A stretch of DNA of 64,000 bases from NCBI RefSeq assembly GCF_000761155.1, contig NZ_CP009533.1, positions 2,232,001 to 2,296,000 of the forward strand, written 5' to 3'. Within the stretch, counting starts at the first letter, position 1. Every line of letters starts with the position of its first letter. Of the stretch, positions 42,049 to 53,500 are shown piece after piece. This stretch comes from Pseudomonas rhizosphaerae. GTDB lineage: Bacteria; Pseudomonadota; Gammaproteobacteria; Pseudomonadales; Pseudomonadaceae. The translations under genes were made by a program, and so were the position numbers. The notes beneath the pieces were generated by a model. The model searched no databases. It saw nothing but the letters and a program-made list of their open reading frames with translations, and had not been told where the DNA came from.

Positions 42049-43104
42049 CTACAGCCCCTGCTGCAAGCTGGGATCGTCGGCATTCTGCTGTTCCAGTTCA
42101 GCCAGCAGCACCTGGACATTCTGCAACTGACCGGTTTCCTTCCAGTACTGGATCAACAGCACCCGGGCGCGGCGGTTGGCCGGATCGCGCCGCAGAATCT
42201 CCTCGAGCTGCTTCTGGGCCGCCTCGACCTGCTGCAGATCGTGCAGGTTGGTGGCCAGCACATAGCGGTAGTCGTTGTTGTCCGGCGCCAGTTCCACCGC
42301 ACGGGCCAGGGCGAGCAGGGCGTATTCGTCTTCGTCATGGGCCATCAGCCACAGGCCCAACTGCTGCTGCAAGAGGGCCGATTGCGGATGAGCCAGCAGC
42401 TGTTCGGCAAGCAGGCGACGAGCCTGATCGCTTTTGCCCTGGCGCTCGAGCAGTTCCACCTGCACGGCGATGGCGTCCAGGTCATCGGGTTCGAGCAGGC
42501 GATAGCGAGCCAAGGCCTGTTCGGCTTGATCGTGAGCGGCGTCGTGCAGATACAGTCGGGCCAGTTCCAGCTGCGCGGCGGCGTCGTCCGTTTGGCCTTG
42601 AAGGGCAGTGATGTAGGCGTTCACGGCCTTGTCCAGGTGCGCGAAATACAGGCCCAGCTCATCAGCCGGCAAGCCGAGCAACCCACGAACGGCATGAAAG
42701 CGGATTGCCTCGTCGCGATCCTCCAGCAATGGGCCCAGCAACACGCTGCGCTGGCTCTCGGGCACCAGGCCGATCACGGCGTCGATCGCTGCGTGGCGCA
42801 CCTCGGCGACATCGTCGTGCAGGTCGGCGGTGGCCAGCTTTAGGGCCTGGGGGCTTGGGTAGTTGGGCAGTTGCGCGTACAGCGCGGCGCGGCGCTCGGC
42901 GCTCAGGTCGCTGCGCGCCAGCTGCTGATAGAGCACCCGCGCGGCGCCAGGCTGACCGTTGCGGGCTTGACTCAATGCGTTGCTGTAACCCTGCTGCGGT
43001 GCGACAGGGGCAGGCGTGGCAGCCGGGCGCCAGGCATACCAGAGCGCCGCCAGCAGCAGTGTCACAAGGATAACGATCAGCGAAAGGCGAACGCGTTTGA
43101 ACAT
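42049..43104 (-). CDS. Membrane-anchored TPR/HEAT-like protein
   Basis: A 351-residue protein. One N-terminal membrane span (residues about 5-23, LSLIVILVTLLLAALWYAW) is followed by a periplasmic helical domain: HEAT-like repeats (VAEVRHAAIDAVIGL, DEAIRFHAVRGLLGL) and then TPR-like repeats (AQLELARLYLHDA, YALLALARAVELAPDNNDYRYVLA, EILRRDPANRRARVLL). Likely a scaffold. The ATG chosen puts the span at the N-terminus; the ribosome binding site is weak. It is divergent from the efflux genes. Confidence 0.75.
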   Translation of the reverse strand: MFKRVRLSLIVILVTLLLAALWYAWRPAATPAPVAPQQGYSNALSQARNGQPGAARVLYQQLARSDLSAERRAALYAQLPNYPSPQALKLATADLHDDVAEVRHAAIDAVIGLVPESQRSVLLGPLLEDRDEAIRFHAVRGLLGLPADELGLYFAHLDKAVNAYITALQGQTDDAAAQLELARLYLHDAAHDQAEQALARYRLLEPDDLDAIAVQVELLERQGKSDQARRLLAEQLLAHPQSALLQQQLGLWLMAHDEDEYALLALARAVELAPDNNDYRYVLATNLHDLQQVEAAQKQLEEILRRDPANRRARVLLIQYWKETGQLQNVQVLLAELEQQNADDPSLQQGL

Positions 43105-43268
43105 GCAGGTATCCGAAAAAGCGCAGGCTTGGCCAGGGCATTCAGCTTGGGTCACAGTCCAGGCTCAGTCAAATCGATGCAGCCGCGACCATTGGCAAGC
43201 CACCTGCCGGTGAGGTTTACTAGCGCACCCTTTCTGCCATCTTCGTCTCCATCCGCCAAGGCCACCGC

Positions 43269-44930
43269 ATGTCCCGCTACACGAGCCGCGAGTGGCTGCC
43301 CCATGAAAAGCCGAACCTGCCGGGCTCACCCTCGACACCCTTGCATCCGACACCCAAGCGCCTGGCGTTCGGCATCGTCGGCCTGCTGGTGGCGCTGACC
43401 GGCGGCCTGGGCAACTCGCTGGTGGTGGCCAATCTGCAATTCCTGCAGGGATCGCTGGGGGCTACGGCAGCGGAGATGGCCTGGTTGCCGGCCGCCTACG
43501 TGATGACCAACGTGTCGATGAACCTGCTGCTGGTCAAGTTTCGCCAGCAGTTCGGGCTGCGCACCTTCACCGAGCTGTTCCTGGTGCTGTACGCCCTGGT
43601 CACCTTCGGCCACCTGTTCGTCAACGACCTGGGCTCGGCCATTGCCGTGCGCGCGGCCCACGGCATGGTCGGAGCGGCGTTGAGTTCGCTGGGCCTGTAC
43701 TACATGATCCAGGCCTTCCCGGCCAAGTGGCGGCTCAAGGCCCTGGTGCTGGGGTTGGGTACTTCGCAACTGGCGCTGCCGCTGGCCCGAGTGTTTTCCG
43801 AGGACCTGCTGCAGATCGCCGAATGGCGCGGGTTGTACCTGTTCGAACTGGGCATGGCGCTGCTCACACTGGGCTGCGTGTTCATGCTCAAGCTGCCGCC
43901 GGGCGACCGCTTCAAGACCTTCGAGCCCCTGGATTTTCTGATTTTCGCCATTCTGGCCACGGGCATCGCGTTGCTCTGCGCCGTGTTGTCCCTGGGTCGG
44001 ATCGACTGGTGGCTGGAAGCGGATTGGATCGGCTGGGCGTCGGCAGGCGCCATCGTGTTGATCCTCGGTGGACTGGCGGTGGAACACAATCGCAGCAACC
44101 CGATGCTGATGACCCGCTGGCTGGGCAGTGGGGTTGCCATACGCTTGGCCCTGGCGGTGATTCTGACGCGCATGGTGCTGTCGGAGCAGTCCACCGGGGC
44201 GGTCGGGCTGCTTCAAGTGCTGAACATGGGCCAGGAACAGATGCGCACTCTTTATGTGGTGATGCTGTGCGGCGCAGTGGCAGGCTTGGCCGTGAGCGCC
44301 TGGACCATCAACCCCGAGCATCTGTTCATGCCGCTGATCATTGCCCTGGCGCTGATGGCCGTCGGCTCGGCGATGGACAGTTTCTCCAGTAACCTGACGC
44401 GTCCGGCCAACATGTACCTGAGCCAATTCCTGCTGGGGTTCGGCGGTACGTTTTTCCTCGGGCCGACCATGGTGCTGGGCATGCGTCACGTGTTGACCAA
44501 TCCACGCAACCTGGTGAGCTTCTCGGTGTTGTTCGGTATCTGCAACAACCTCGGCGGATTGATCGGCGCGGCGTTGCTGGGCACGTTCCAGATCGTGCGG
44601 GAGAAATACCATTCGAGCATGATCGTCGAACACCTGACCCTGATGGACCCGCTGGTCCAGGCGCGGGTCAGCAGCGCGGCCGCCAGTTACCTCTCCAGTG
44701 TCGCCGACCCTGCATTGCGGGCCACGCTGGGTACCCGCGCCCTGGCCACCGCAGCCACGCGCGAGGCGAACGTCATGGCCTACAACGATGTCTTCATGCT
44801 GATCTGCATCATCGCCGTCCTGACCATGCTGTGGATCTTCGTGCGCAGCCTGTGGCTGATGAGCACCACGCGGGCGGTTCAGACCACCGCGACACCTACC
44901 GTATCCACCAGCGGCGCCAGCACTTCATGA
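43269..44930 (+). CDS. MFS multidrug efflux protein, EmrB/QacA (DHA2) type
   Basis: A 553-residue transporter with about 14 hydrophobic segments. The DHA2 features are AEMAWLPAAYVMTNVSMNLLLV in the first helices, the RAAHGMVGAALSS segment and the large C-terminal loop LMDPLVQARVSSAAASYL before the last helix, as in EmrB. The gene overlaps the membrane-fusion gene (ATGA), so they form a tripartite pump with an outer-membrane channel encoded elsewhere. Substrate unknown. Confidence 0.85.
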   Translation: MSRYTSREWLPHEKPNLPGSPSTPLHPTPKRLAFGIVGLLVALTGGLGNSLVVANLQFLQGSLGATAAEMAWLPAAYVMTNVSMNLLLVKFRQQFGLRTFTELFLVLYALVTFGHLFVNDLGSAIAVRAAHGMVGAALSSLGLYYMIQAFPAKWRLKALVLGLGTSQLALPLARVFSEDLLQIAEWRGLYLFELGMALLTLGCVFMLKLPPGDRFKTFEPLDFLIFAILATGIALLCAVLSLGRIDWWLEADWIGWASAGAIVLILGGLAVEHNRSNPMLMTRWLGSGVAIRLALAVILTRMVLSEQSTGAVGLLQVLNMGQEQMRTLYVVMLCGAVAGLAVSAWTINPEHLFMPLIIALALMAVGSAMDSFSSNLTRPANMYLSQFLLGFGGTFFLGPTMVLGMRHVLTNPRNLVSFSVLFGICNNLGGLIGAALLGTFQIVREKYHSSMIVEHLTLMDPLVQARVSSAAASYLSSVADPALRATLGTRALATAATREANVMAYNDVFMLICIIAVLTMLWIFVRSLWLMSTTRAVQTTATPTVSTSGASTS

Positions 44931-46099
44931 CCGAACCGACGTCCACGACCACCAACGCCATCGCCGCCACCCCGGAAGGCCAGACTCCGCCGCCCAATCC
45001 GGCGGCCACCGAGCCGCGCTCGCGGCGGGTACGACTACTCTCCAGCCTGATTTTCGCCAGCGTGGCGTTGGTGGGGGTGGCGATCGTGCTCTACGCCTGG
45101 CAGCTACCGCCGTTCAGTAGCCGTATCGAAAGCACCGAGAACGCCCTGGTGCGGGGCCAGGTGACGATCATCGGGCCACAGCTGGCAGGCTACGTGTTCG
45201 AGGTGCCCGTACAGGACTTCCAGTTCGTCAAGGCCGGCGACCTGCTGGTCCGCCTGGACGACCGTATTTACAAACAGCGCTTGAACCAGGCTTTGGCTCA
45301 GGTGCAGGTGCAGAAAACCGCACTCGCCAACAATCTGCAGCAGCGTCGCAGTGCTGAAGCGACCATCACCCAGCGCCAGGCGGCGGTCGCAGACAGCGAA
45401 GCCCAGGCGCGCAAGGGCGCGGCCGACCTGCGCCGCAACCAGGACCTGATCAGCGATGGCTCGGTGTCGCGTCGCGAGCTGGATGTGACCCGCGCCGCCA
45501 ACGCCCAGGCGCTGGCGTCGGTGGCGCAGGCCAAGGCTGCATTGGCGATCGCTCGCGAAGATCTGCAGACGGTCATCGTCAACCGCGACTCGCTGGCCGC
45601 CAACGTGACCAATGCCGAGGCGGCGGTGGAACTGGCCCGCATCGACCTGGACAACACCCGCATCCTGGCGCCGCGCGACGGCCAGTTGGGGCAGATCGGC
45701 GTGCGTCTGGGCGCTTACGTCAATTCCGGCGCGCAGTTGATGGCACTGGTGCCCGACACGCTGTGGGTCATGGCCAACATGAAGGAGACCCAGATGGCCG
45801 ACGTGCGCATCGGCCAGCCGGTGACCTTCACCGTCGATGCACTCAATCACCTGCGGTTGCGCGGGCATGTGCAGCGCATCTCGCCGGCCACGGGTTCGGA
45901 GTTCAGCTTGCTGCAGGCCGACAATGCCACCGGCAATTTCGTCAAGATCGCCCAGCGCATCCCCGTGCGTATCACCGTAGACCCGGACCAGGCCGCGGCA
46001 CGACGCCTGCGCCCCGGCATGTCGGTGGTGGTCAGCATCGACACCGGCTATGTGGTCGAGCAGGACCGCACCGATGCGCCCAGTGACGACATGCCCTAG
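44927..46099 (+). CDS. HlyD/EmrA family membrane fusion protein
   Basis: A 390-residue adaptor. One membrane span (residues about 37-60) is followed by lipoyl half-motifs (ENALVRGQVTIIGPQLAGYV; ILAPRDGQLGQIGVRLGAYV), a long coiled-coil hairpin (residues about 105-215) and a beta-barrel with GQPVTFTVDAL and RLRPGMSVVVSID. It bridges the EmrB-like transporter to an outer-membrane channel. The start overlaps the transporter's stop codon. Confidence 0.88.
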   Translation: MTEPTSTTTNAIAATPEGQTPPPNPAATEPRSRRVRLLSSLIFASVALVGVAIVLYAWQLPPFSSRIESTENALVRGQVTIIGPQLAGYVFEVPVQDFQFVKAGDLLVRLDDRIYKQRLNQALAQVQVQKTALANNLQQRRSAEATITQRQAAVADSEAQARKGAADLRRNQDLISDGSVSRRELDVTRAANAQALASVAQAKAALAIAREDLQTVIVNRDSLAANVTNAEAAVELARIDLDNTRILAPRDGQLGQIGVRLGAYVNSGAQLMALVPDTLWVMANMKETQMADVRIGQPVTFTVDALNHLRLRGHVQRISPATGSEFSLLQADNATGNFVKIAQRIPVRITVDPDQAAARRLRPGMSVVVSIDTGYVVEQDRTDAPSDDMP

Positions 46100-46144
46100 C
46101 CTGCGGAGGGGGCGCCGACGGTGGGTTGCCGCGCCTAAACCATT

Positions 46145-46285
46145 TGATCTTTGCCGACGGGTCGCCTACCGTCTGCGCCGCTTGTCATCGCCCAGTGCAG
46201 GAAGCCGGTTCGAATCCGGCGCGGTCGCGCCACTGTGATCGACATGTTGCATGTCGTCAGCCAGACCTTGCCCCCGGGTTTTCTT
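46145..46285 (+). promoter_or_regulatory. Cobalamin riboswitch upstream of the corrinoid ABC operon
   Basis: The conserved B12-element core is visible: GAAGCCGGTTCGAATCCGGC, then GCGGTCGCGCCACTGTGA at about 46217-46239 and AGCCAGACC near 46258-46267. The element ends about 34 bases before the ATG of the binding-protein gene. Binding of adenosylcobalamin should repress the uptake operon. The outer limits are approximate. Confidence 0.85.
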
Positions 46286-46318
46286 CGATCTGTTGGACGC
46301 GCCATCCAAGGAGTTGTC

Positions 46319-47347
46319 ATGAGTTTTGCTACCGTATTCGCTCGCGCCAGCGTCGCTGCCGTCGGTCTTTTCGCCGCCGGTGCCAGCCTCGCCGCTACCC
46401 ACTATCCATTGACCCTGGCCAACTGTGGCGCACCCGTCATCATCCAGGCGGCACCGCAGCGCGCGGTCAGCCTCGGTCAGGCGAGCACGGAGATTCTCCT
46501 GTCGCTGGGCCTGGCACCGCGCATGGTCGGTACCGGCGTATGGTTCGGGCCGCTGCCCGAATACCTGCGCGATGCCAATGCCAAGGTGCCGCGCCTGGCC
46601 GACAATGCCCCCAGCTTCGAGGCCGTGGCCAATACCGCGCCCGACATCGTGGTGGCGCAGTACACCTACCACGTCGGCCCCAACGGCGAAGTCGCCAAGC
46701 CCGAGCAGCTTGCCAGTCTGGGCATTCCTTCCTACGTGTCGCCCAGCGATTGCGACGGCAAGGAAGTGACCGCCACTTCCAACGCCGACGGCAGCCGTAG
46801 CCAGGTGTTCTCCATGGAGCTGGTGAACAAGGAGATTCGCGAACTGGCGAGCATCTTCGACGTCGAGTCGGCCGGGGAGCATTTGACCGCCCAGTTGCAG
46901 GCGCGCATCCAGGCGGCCATCGAGCGCGCTTCGAGCGCCGAGCAAAAGCCCTTGTCGGTGGTGTACTGGTTCTCCAGCACGCGCCTGGAAGGTGATCCCT
47001 GGGTAGCCGGCAAGAGCGGCGCACCGGGCTATATCAACCGCTTGCTGGGCCTGCGTAACACCGTCGACAGCGACGAGGAGTGGCCTGGGGTAAGTTGGGA
47101 AAGCATCGCCGCCAGCAACCCCGATGTGATCGTCGTTGCGCGCATGCAGCGCCGCCTGTATCCGGCCGACGATGTCGAGAAGAAGCTGGCCTTCCTGCGC
47201 AGCGATCCGGTCACCCGTGAACTGGATGCCGTGCGCCACAACCGCATCATCGTGGTCGACGCGCAGTCGCTCAATCCCTCCATGGATGTGGTGCGCGCGG
47301 TGGAAGACATCGCCGCTGGCCTGGAACGCACACGGGCCCAGCCTTGA
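46319..47347 (+). CDS. BtuF-like corrinoid ABC transporter substrate-binding protein
   Basis: A 342-residue periplasmic protein with a signal peptide ending SLAAT (about residue 25). The bilobed family pattern is RAVSLGQASTEILLSLGL, then VANTAPDIVVAQYTYH and later SWESIAASNPDVIVVA, ending DVVRAVEDIAAGLE. AAGGAG lies just before the ATG. The cobalamin riboswitch in its leader makes a corrinoid or cobalt-complex ligand more likely than a siderophore. Confidence 0.85.
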   Translation: MSFATVFARASVAAVGLFAAGASLAATHYPLTLANCGAPVIIQAAPQRAVSLGQASTEILLSLGLAPRMVGTGVWFGPLPEYLRDANAKVPRLADNAPSFEAVANTAPDIVVAQYTYHVGPNGEVAKPEQLASLGIPSYVSPSDCDGKEVTATSNADGSRSQVFSMELVNKEIRELASIFDVESAGEHLTAQLQARIQAAIERASSAEQKPLSVVYWFSSTRLEGDPWVAGKSGAPGYINRLLGLRNTVDSDEEWPGVSWESIAASNPDVIVVARMQRRLYPADDVEKKLAFLRSDPVTRELDAVRHNRIIVVDAQSLNPSMDVVRAVEDIAAGLERTRAQP

Positions 47348-48380
47348 TCCAGCGCCTGGCCCGTGAAGACGGCTGGGTCTGGCGCTGCCTGCTGGCGGTG
47401 CTGGCCCTGGCCACCTTGAGTGTGTCCATCGCTCTGGCGGTGTCGGTGGGGGAAATGGGTATCGCCCTGTCCACGGTCGGCAAGGCGCTGCTCAACGGCC
47501 TGGGCCTGGGCGACTACGCGGTGCCGCGTATCGTCCAGGGCATCATCTGGGAGTACCGCCTGAGCCGTGCGCTGGTGGCCGCGTGCTGTGGCGCGGGCCT
47601 GGCGATCTGTGGTGCGGTGTTGCAGGCGCTGTTGCGCAACGTGCTGGCCGAACCCTATGTGCTGGGTATCTCCGCAGGCGCGTCTACCGGCGCGGTGGTG
47701 GTGATGTTGCTGGGACTGGGCGGCGGCGTGATCGGTATTTCCCTGGGGGCTTTTCTTGGCGCGGCACTGGCTTTCGGCCTGGTGCTGCTGCTCGCCGCAG
47801 GCGCCAGCAGCGGTCCGGCGCAGGTGATCCTGGCCGGCGTGGCCGGCTCTCAGCTGTTCAATGCGCTGACTGCCTACATCGTCTCGACCTCGGCCAACGC
47901 CGAGCAGGCGCGCAGCGTGATGTTCTGGCTGCTCGGCAGCCTCGGCGGAGTGCGCTGGCCCGACGTCGGCCTTGCGGCGGCAGTGGTGGGTGCAGGCTTG
48001 TTGTTGTGCCTGTACTTCGCGCGGGCGCTGGATGCCTTCGTGTTCGGCGAAGACGCTGCCGCCACCCTGGGCGTGCCGGTGGTCGCGGTGCGCCTGGTGC
48101 TGTTCGCCACCACTGCGCTGATCACCGCCACCATGGTCAGCATCGTCGGCGCGGTGGGCTTCGTCGGGCTGGTGGTGCCGCACATCGCGCGGTTTCTGGT
48201 CGGTCCCAGCCACGTTCGCCTGTTGCTCGCCTCGGTGCTGATCGGCGCCAATTTCATGGTGCTGGCCGACATCGTTGCGCGCATCATCGTGCCGGGCCAG
48301 GTCTTGCCCATCGGTGTGGTCACGGCGCTGGTCGGCGCCCCGGCCTTCGCCTTGATCCTGTACCGCGCGAGGCGTCGAGC

Positions 48381-48384
<4 letters not shown>
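47344..48384 (+). CDS. FecCD/BtuC family ABC permease
   Basis: A 346-residue permease with about ten hydrophobic segments. Family motifs are WEYRLSRALVAACCGAGLAICGAVLQALLRN, PYVLGISAGASTGAV and VGAVGFVGLVVPHIARFLVG, the last contacting the ATPase. It starts at TTG, overlapping the binding protein's stop (TTGA); no in-frame ATG exists nearby. It forms the uptake channel of the riboswitch-controlled operon. Confidence 0.9.
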
Positions 48385-49136
<752 letters not shown>

Positions 49137-49183
49137 GCCGTGTCACTGACACATCCCGTGCCCTGTGGTAGCCTTGCGCGTTC

Positions 49184-49349
49184 GAGGTTCTCTGCCCTGC
49201 AGAGCTAAGATGGGAACGCGGTCCAAGCCGCGGCTGCCCCCGCAACTGTAAGTGATGAAGGCTGCGCCAAGGCCACTGCGAGTGTTCGCGGGAAGGCGCC
49301 GCAGCCTCGGCCAGCACGGTCGGCATCACGAGCCAGGAGACCTGCCTCA
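49184..49349 (+). promoter_or_regulatory. Cobalamin riboswitch upstream of cobW-cobN
   Basis: A classic B12 element. GAGGTTC and GATGGGAAC open it, GGCTGCCCCCGCAACTGTAAGTG is the central core (the string CCCCGCAACTGTAA is diagnostic), and GAGCCAGGAGACCTGCCTC closes it. It occupies most of the 317-base gap before cobW and should shut down cobalt insertion genes when cobalamin is plentiful. Confidence 0.95.
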
Positions 49350-49453
49350 GCCGTTCTTTCCTATTCAACCGGGCGGGGTGATCCGGTGACGAATGCTGGC
49401 GCCTGCCGTTGCGGTGCTCGTCTCGTGCCCTGCCGCGCAATCAGGGCGACCCG

Positions 49454-50527
49454 ATGAAAACGCTGTCCAAACTACCCGTCACCATCGTCACCGGCTTCCT
49501 GGGCTCGGGCAAGACCACCTTGCTGCGGCACATGCTCGATAACGCCCAAGGCCGGCGCATCGCCGTGATCGTCAACGAATTCGGCGAGCTGGGCATCGAC
49601 GGCGAGATCCTCAAGCAATGCACCATCGGCTGCACCGAGGAAGAGGCGAACGGCCGCGTCTACGAGCTGGCCAACGGCTGCCTGTGCTGCACCGTGCAGG
49701 AAGAGTTCTTCCCGGTCATGCGCGAGCTGGTCGCCCGGCGCGCCGACCTCGACCATATTCTGATCGAAACCAGCGGCCTGGCCTTGCCCAAGCCGCTGGT
49801 GCAGGCCTTCCAGTGGCCGGAAATTCGCAGTGCCTGCACGGTCGATGCGGTCATCACCGTGGTCGACAGCCCAGCGGTGGCGGCCGGTACCTTTGCCGCA
49901 TTCCCCGACCAGGTCGACGCCCAGCGCAAGCTCGACCCCAACCTGGACCATGAGTCGCCGCTGCACGAGCTGTTCGCCGACCAACTGGCCAGCGCCGACC
50001 TGGTCATTCTCAACAAGGCCGACCTGATCGATGCCGAGGCTTTGGCGGCGGTACGCGCCGAGGTTGCCGAGGAACTGCCGGCAGCGGTCAAGGTGGTCGA
50101 GGCCAGCAGTGGTCGTTTGCCACTGGCCGTGCTGCTGGGCCTGGGCGCCGAGTCCGAGCAACACATCGACGGGCGCAAGACCCATCACGACCATCACGAA
50201 GGTGACGATCACGACGATCACGACGATCACAACCACGATGCCTTCGACTCGATCTCCATCGAGCTGCCCCAGGCCGAGGAAGCCAAGCTGTTGCAGGCGC
50301 TCAACGCCGCCGTGGTCCAGCACGGCATCCTGCGCGTCAAGGGTTTCGCGGCCATTCCGGGCAAGCCGATGCGGCTGCAGATCCAGGGTGTGGGCACCCG
50401 TTTCGACAAACACTTCGATCGCGCCTGGGGCACCGACGAAGCGCGCAGCACGCGCCTGGTGCTGATCGGTCAGGAGCTCGATGCATCCTCGCTGCAAGCC
50501 CAACTGCGCGCTGCGCTGGAAGCCTGA
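49454..50527 (+). CDS. cobW: CobW GTPase / metal chaperone
   Basis: A 357-residue G3E GTPase. Walker A GFLGSGKTT, the metal motif ANGCLCCTV (GCxCC), Walker B-like ILIETSGLALP and the nucleotide specificity motif LNKADL are all present. A histidine- and aspartate-rich stretch (about residues 238-257, including HHDHHEGDDHDDHDDH) should bind metal. CobW supplies Co(II) to the cobaltochelatase encoded by the next genes. First gene after the riboswitch. Confidence 0.94.
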   Translation: MKTLSKLPVTIVTGFLGSGKTTLLRHMLDNAQGRRIAVIVNEFGELGIDGEILKQCTIGCTEEEANGRVYELANGCLCCTVQEEFFPVMRELVARRADLDHILIETSGLALPKPLVQAFQWPEIRSACTVDAVITVVDSPAVAAGTFAAFPDQVDAQRKLDPNLDHESPLHELFADQLASADLVILNKADLIDAEALAAVRAEVAEELPAAVKVVEASSGRLPLAVLLGLGAESEQHIDGRKTHHDHHEGDDHDDHDDHNHDAFDSISIELPQAEEAKLLQALNAAVVQHGILRVKGFAAIPGKPMRLQIQGVGTRFDKHFDRAWGTDEARSTRLVLIGQELDASSLQAQLRAALEA

Positions 50528-50530
50528 CCG

Positions 50531-53500
50531 ATGCACCTGCTGAGGACCCAGCCCGGTGGCTTCGTGCCGGACGACAGCATCGCCGACCTCGGGCAGACGC
50601 CTGCCGAGCTGGTGATTCTGTGCAGTGGCGACTCGCACCTGGCGTTGCTCGCCGAGGCCTGCGGGCAACTGCCCGCCGACTATCCGAGCCTGCGCCTGGC
50701 CAACCCCATGCAGGTGCAGAACCATTCCTCGGTGGACCTTTACGTTGACCAGGTGCTGCGCCACGCCAAGGTCATCCTGATTTCCCTGCATGGCGGCATT
50801 GGCTACTGGCGCTACGGCGTCGAGCAGTTGATGCAGCTGGCCGAGCGGGGCGTGCAGGTCATCCTGGTGCCGGGCTGCGATCGCCCCGATCCCGAACTGG
50901 CCGAGCGCTGCACGGTACTGCCCGAGCAGGCCGAGCAGCTGTGGCAGTACCTGCGCCAAGGCGGCATGGAGAACGCCCGCAATCTGTTCGGCTATCTCGG
51001 CAATACCTGGTTCGGCCGCACCGAGCGCTGCGAAGCGCCTCGGGCACTGCCGCGCACGGTCATCTACCATCCAACGCGGCCCACCGCCGAGCTGGCCGAC
51101 TGGCAAGCGCAATGGCAGCCGCAGTCGCCGGTGGTAGCGCTGCTGTTCTATCGCTCGCACCTGCAGGCGGCCAACACCGGTTTCGTCGACACCTTCTGCG
51201 CCAGGTTGCAGGCAGCCGGGCTCAACCCGCTGCCGATGGCCGTGGCCAGCCTCAAGGAGGCTGCCTGTCTGGAGCAGGTCCAGGCGTGGATGGACGAGGC
51301 GGGCGCTGCAGTCATCCTCAACACCACCGGCTTTGCCCAGTCCAGCCCGGAAGCACCGCACCTGCGACCGTTTCGTCGCGACATCCCGGTGATCCAGGCC
51401 ATCTGCGCGCAAGACAACCAGGCGTTGTGGCAGGCCAGCGAGCAAGGCCTGGGCGCCCGCGACCTGGCCATGCACATCGCCTTGCCGGAGCTGGACGGAC
51501 GCATCATCAGCCGCGCCATCAGTTTCAAGGACCTGGCCTGGCACAACGAGCGCAGCCAGAGCGACGTAGTGTGCTACACGGCGCACGTCGAGCGCATGGA
51601 TTTCGTCGCCGAGCTGGCACGCAAATGGGCCGACCTGGCGCGCCTGCCCAATGCCGACAAACGTGTCGCGCTGGTGCTGGCCAACTACCCGACCCGCGAT
51701 GGCCGAATCGGCAACGGCGTCGGCCTGGACACTCCGGCAGCGGCGCTGAACATCCTGCGAGCAATGCAGCAGCAGGGCTATCCGGTGGCCGATCTGCCCG
51801 ACAGCGGCACGGCGTTGATCCATGCCTTGCTCGGCGGTGTGACCAATGACCTGGAACAGCTGGACCTGCGTCCCTGTGCCCAGAGCATGGCGCTGGACGA
51901 CTACCTCGCCGCGTTCGCCTTGCTGCCCCAGGCCAATCAGGCCGCGGTCCGTGAGCGTTGGGGCGAGCCGGAAGCCGATCCGATGCTGCGCAATGGCCGG
52001 ATGATGATCGCTGGCCTGCGCATGGGCCTGACCTTCGTCGGCATCCAACCGGCCCGTGGCTACCAGGTGGACGTCAGCGCGGTCTATCACGACCCCGACC
52101 TGGTGCCGCCCCATGGCTACCTGGCGTTCTATTTCTGGTTGCGCCACACCTATGGCGCTGATGCGCTCATCCACGTGGGCAAGCACGGCAACCTGGAGTG
52201 GCTGCCAGGCAAGGGCGTGGGCCTGTCCGAACAGTGCTGGCCCGACGCGATACTGGGGCCGATGCCCAACATCTATCCGTTCATCGTCAACGATCCAGGG
52301 GAGGGCGCACAGGCCAAGCGCCGCACCCAGGCGGTGATCATCGACCACCTGATGCCGCCGTTGACCCGTGCCGAAACCTACGGACCGCTGCGCGATCTGG
52401 AACTGCTGGCCGACGAGTATTACGACGCGCAACTGCTCGATCCGCGCCGCGCCCAGGCCCTGGAAAAGGACATTCTGGCGCTGGTCCGCGAGACTCGTAT
52501 CGACCATGAGCTGCAAATGGCCGAAGGGGCCGAGGCGGCGGTGTGGCTGCCGCGCCTGGACACCTACCTGTGCGACTTGAAGGAATCGCAGATTCGCGAC
52601 GGCCTGCACGTGTTCGGCGAATCGCCCCAGGGCCGGTTGCGCGCCGATACCCTGTTGGCGCTGCTGCGCATTCCTCGCGGCGATGGGCGCGATGCCGAGG
52701 CCAGCTTGGTGCGCGCGCTGGCCAAAGCCTTCGAGTTGGGCTTCGATCCGCTCGACTGCGACCTCGGGGCCCCCTGGAGCGGGCCGCGGCCCGCAGCCTT
52801 GGCCGAACTGACCACCGAACCGTGGCGCAGCGCCGGCGACAGCCGAGAGCGTCTCGAACTGTACGCCGCCCAGTTGATCGAGCAAGCACTGAGCGGCCCG
52901 GTAACCCTGGGCGAAGGCTTCGATGCCGTTCAGCTCATCCTGGAGCACCTGCGCGACACCGTGGCGCCGCGCCTGGATGCCTGCGGACCGGCCGAGATGC
53001 ACGGCCTGCTGGCCGCCCTGGCAGGCCGTTTCGTGCCCGCCGGGCCGAGCGGGGCGCCCAGCCGTGGGCGTCTCGACGTGCTGCCCACGGGTCGCAATTT
53101 CTTTTCCGTGGACGTGCGCAACCTGCCGACCACCACCGCTTGGCGGATCGGCTTCGCCTCGGCCAACCTGATCCTGGAGCGGCACCTGCAGGACCATGGC
53201 GATCACCTGCGCCAGCTGGGCCTGTCGGTCTGGGGCACGGCGACCATGCGCACCGGTGGCGACGACATTGCCCAAGCCATGGCGCTGATGGGTGTACGCC
53301 CGGTGTGGGCCACCGGCAGCCAGCGCGTGGACGATTTCGAGATTCTGCCGCTGAGTCTCCTCGATCGCCCACGGGTGGACGTGACCCTGCGAGTGTCCGG
53401 CTTCTTCCGCGATGCCTTCTCCAATCTGCTGCGCCTGTTCGATGCAGCGGTGCAGGCGGTGGCTGCGCTCGACGAGCCGGAGGACCTCAACCCGCTAGCG

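Noticed and set aside
49472..53275. A 1267-codon minus-strand frame opposite cobW and cobN.
   Set aside because: It is a mirror of two clearly conserved genes and has low-complexity composition typical of antisense frames in high-GC DNA.
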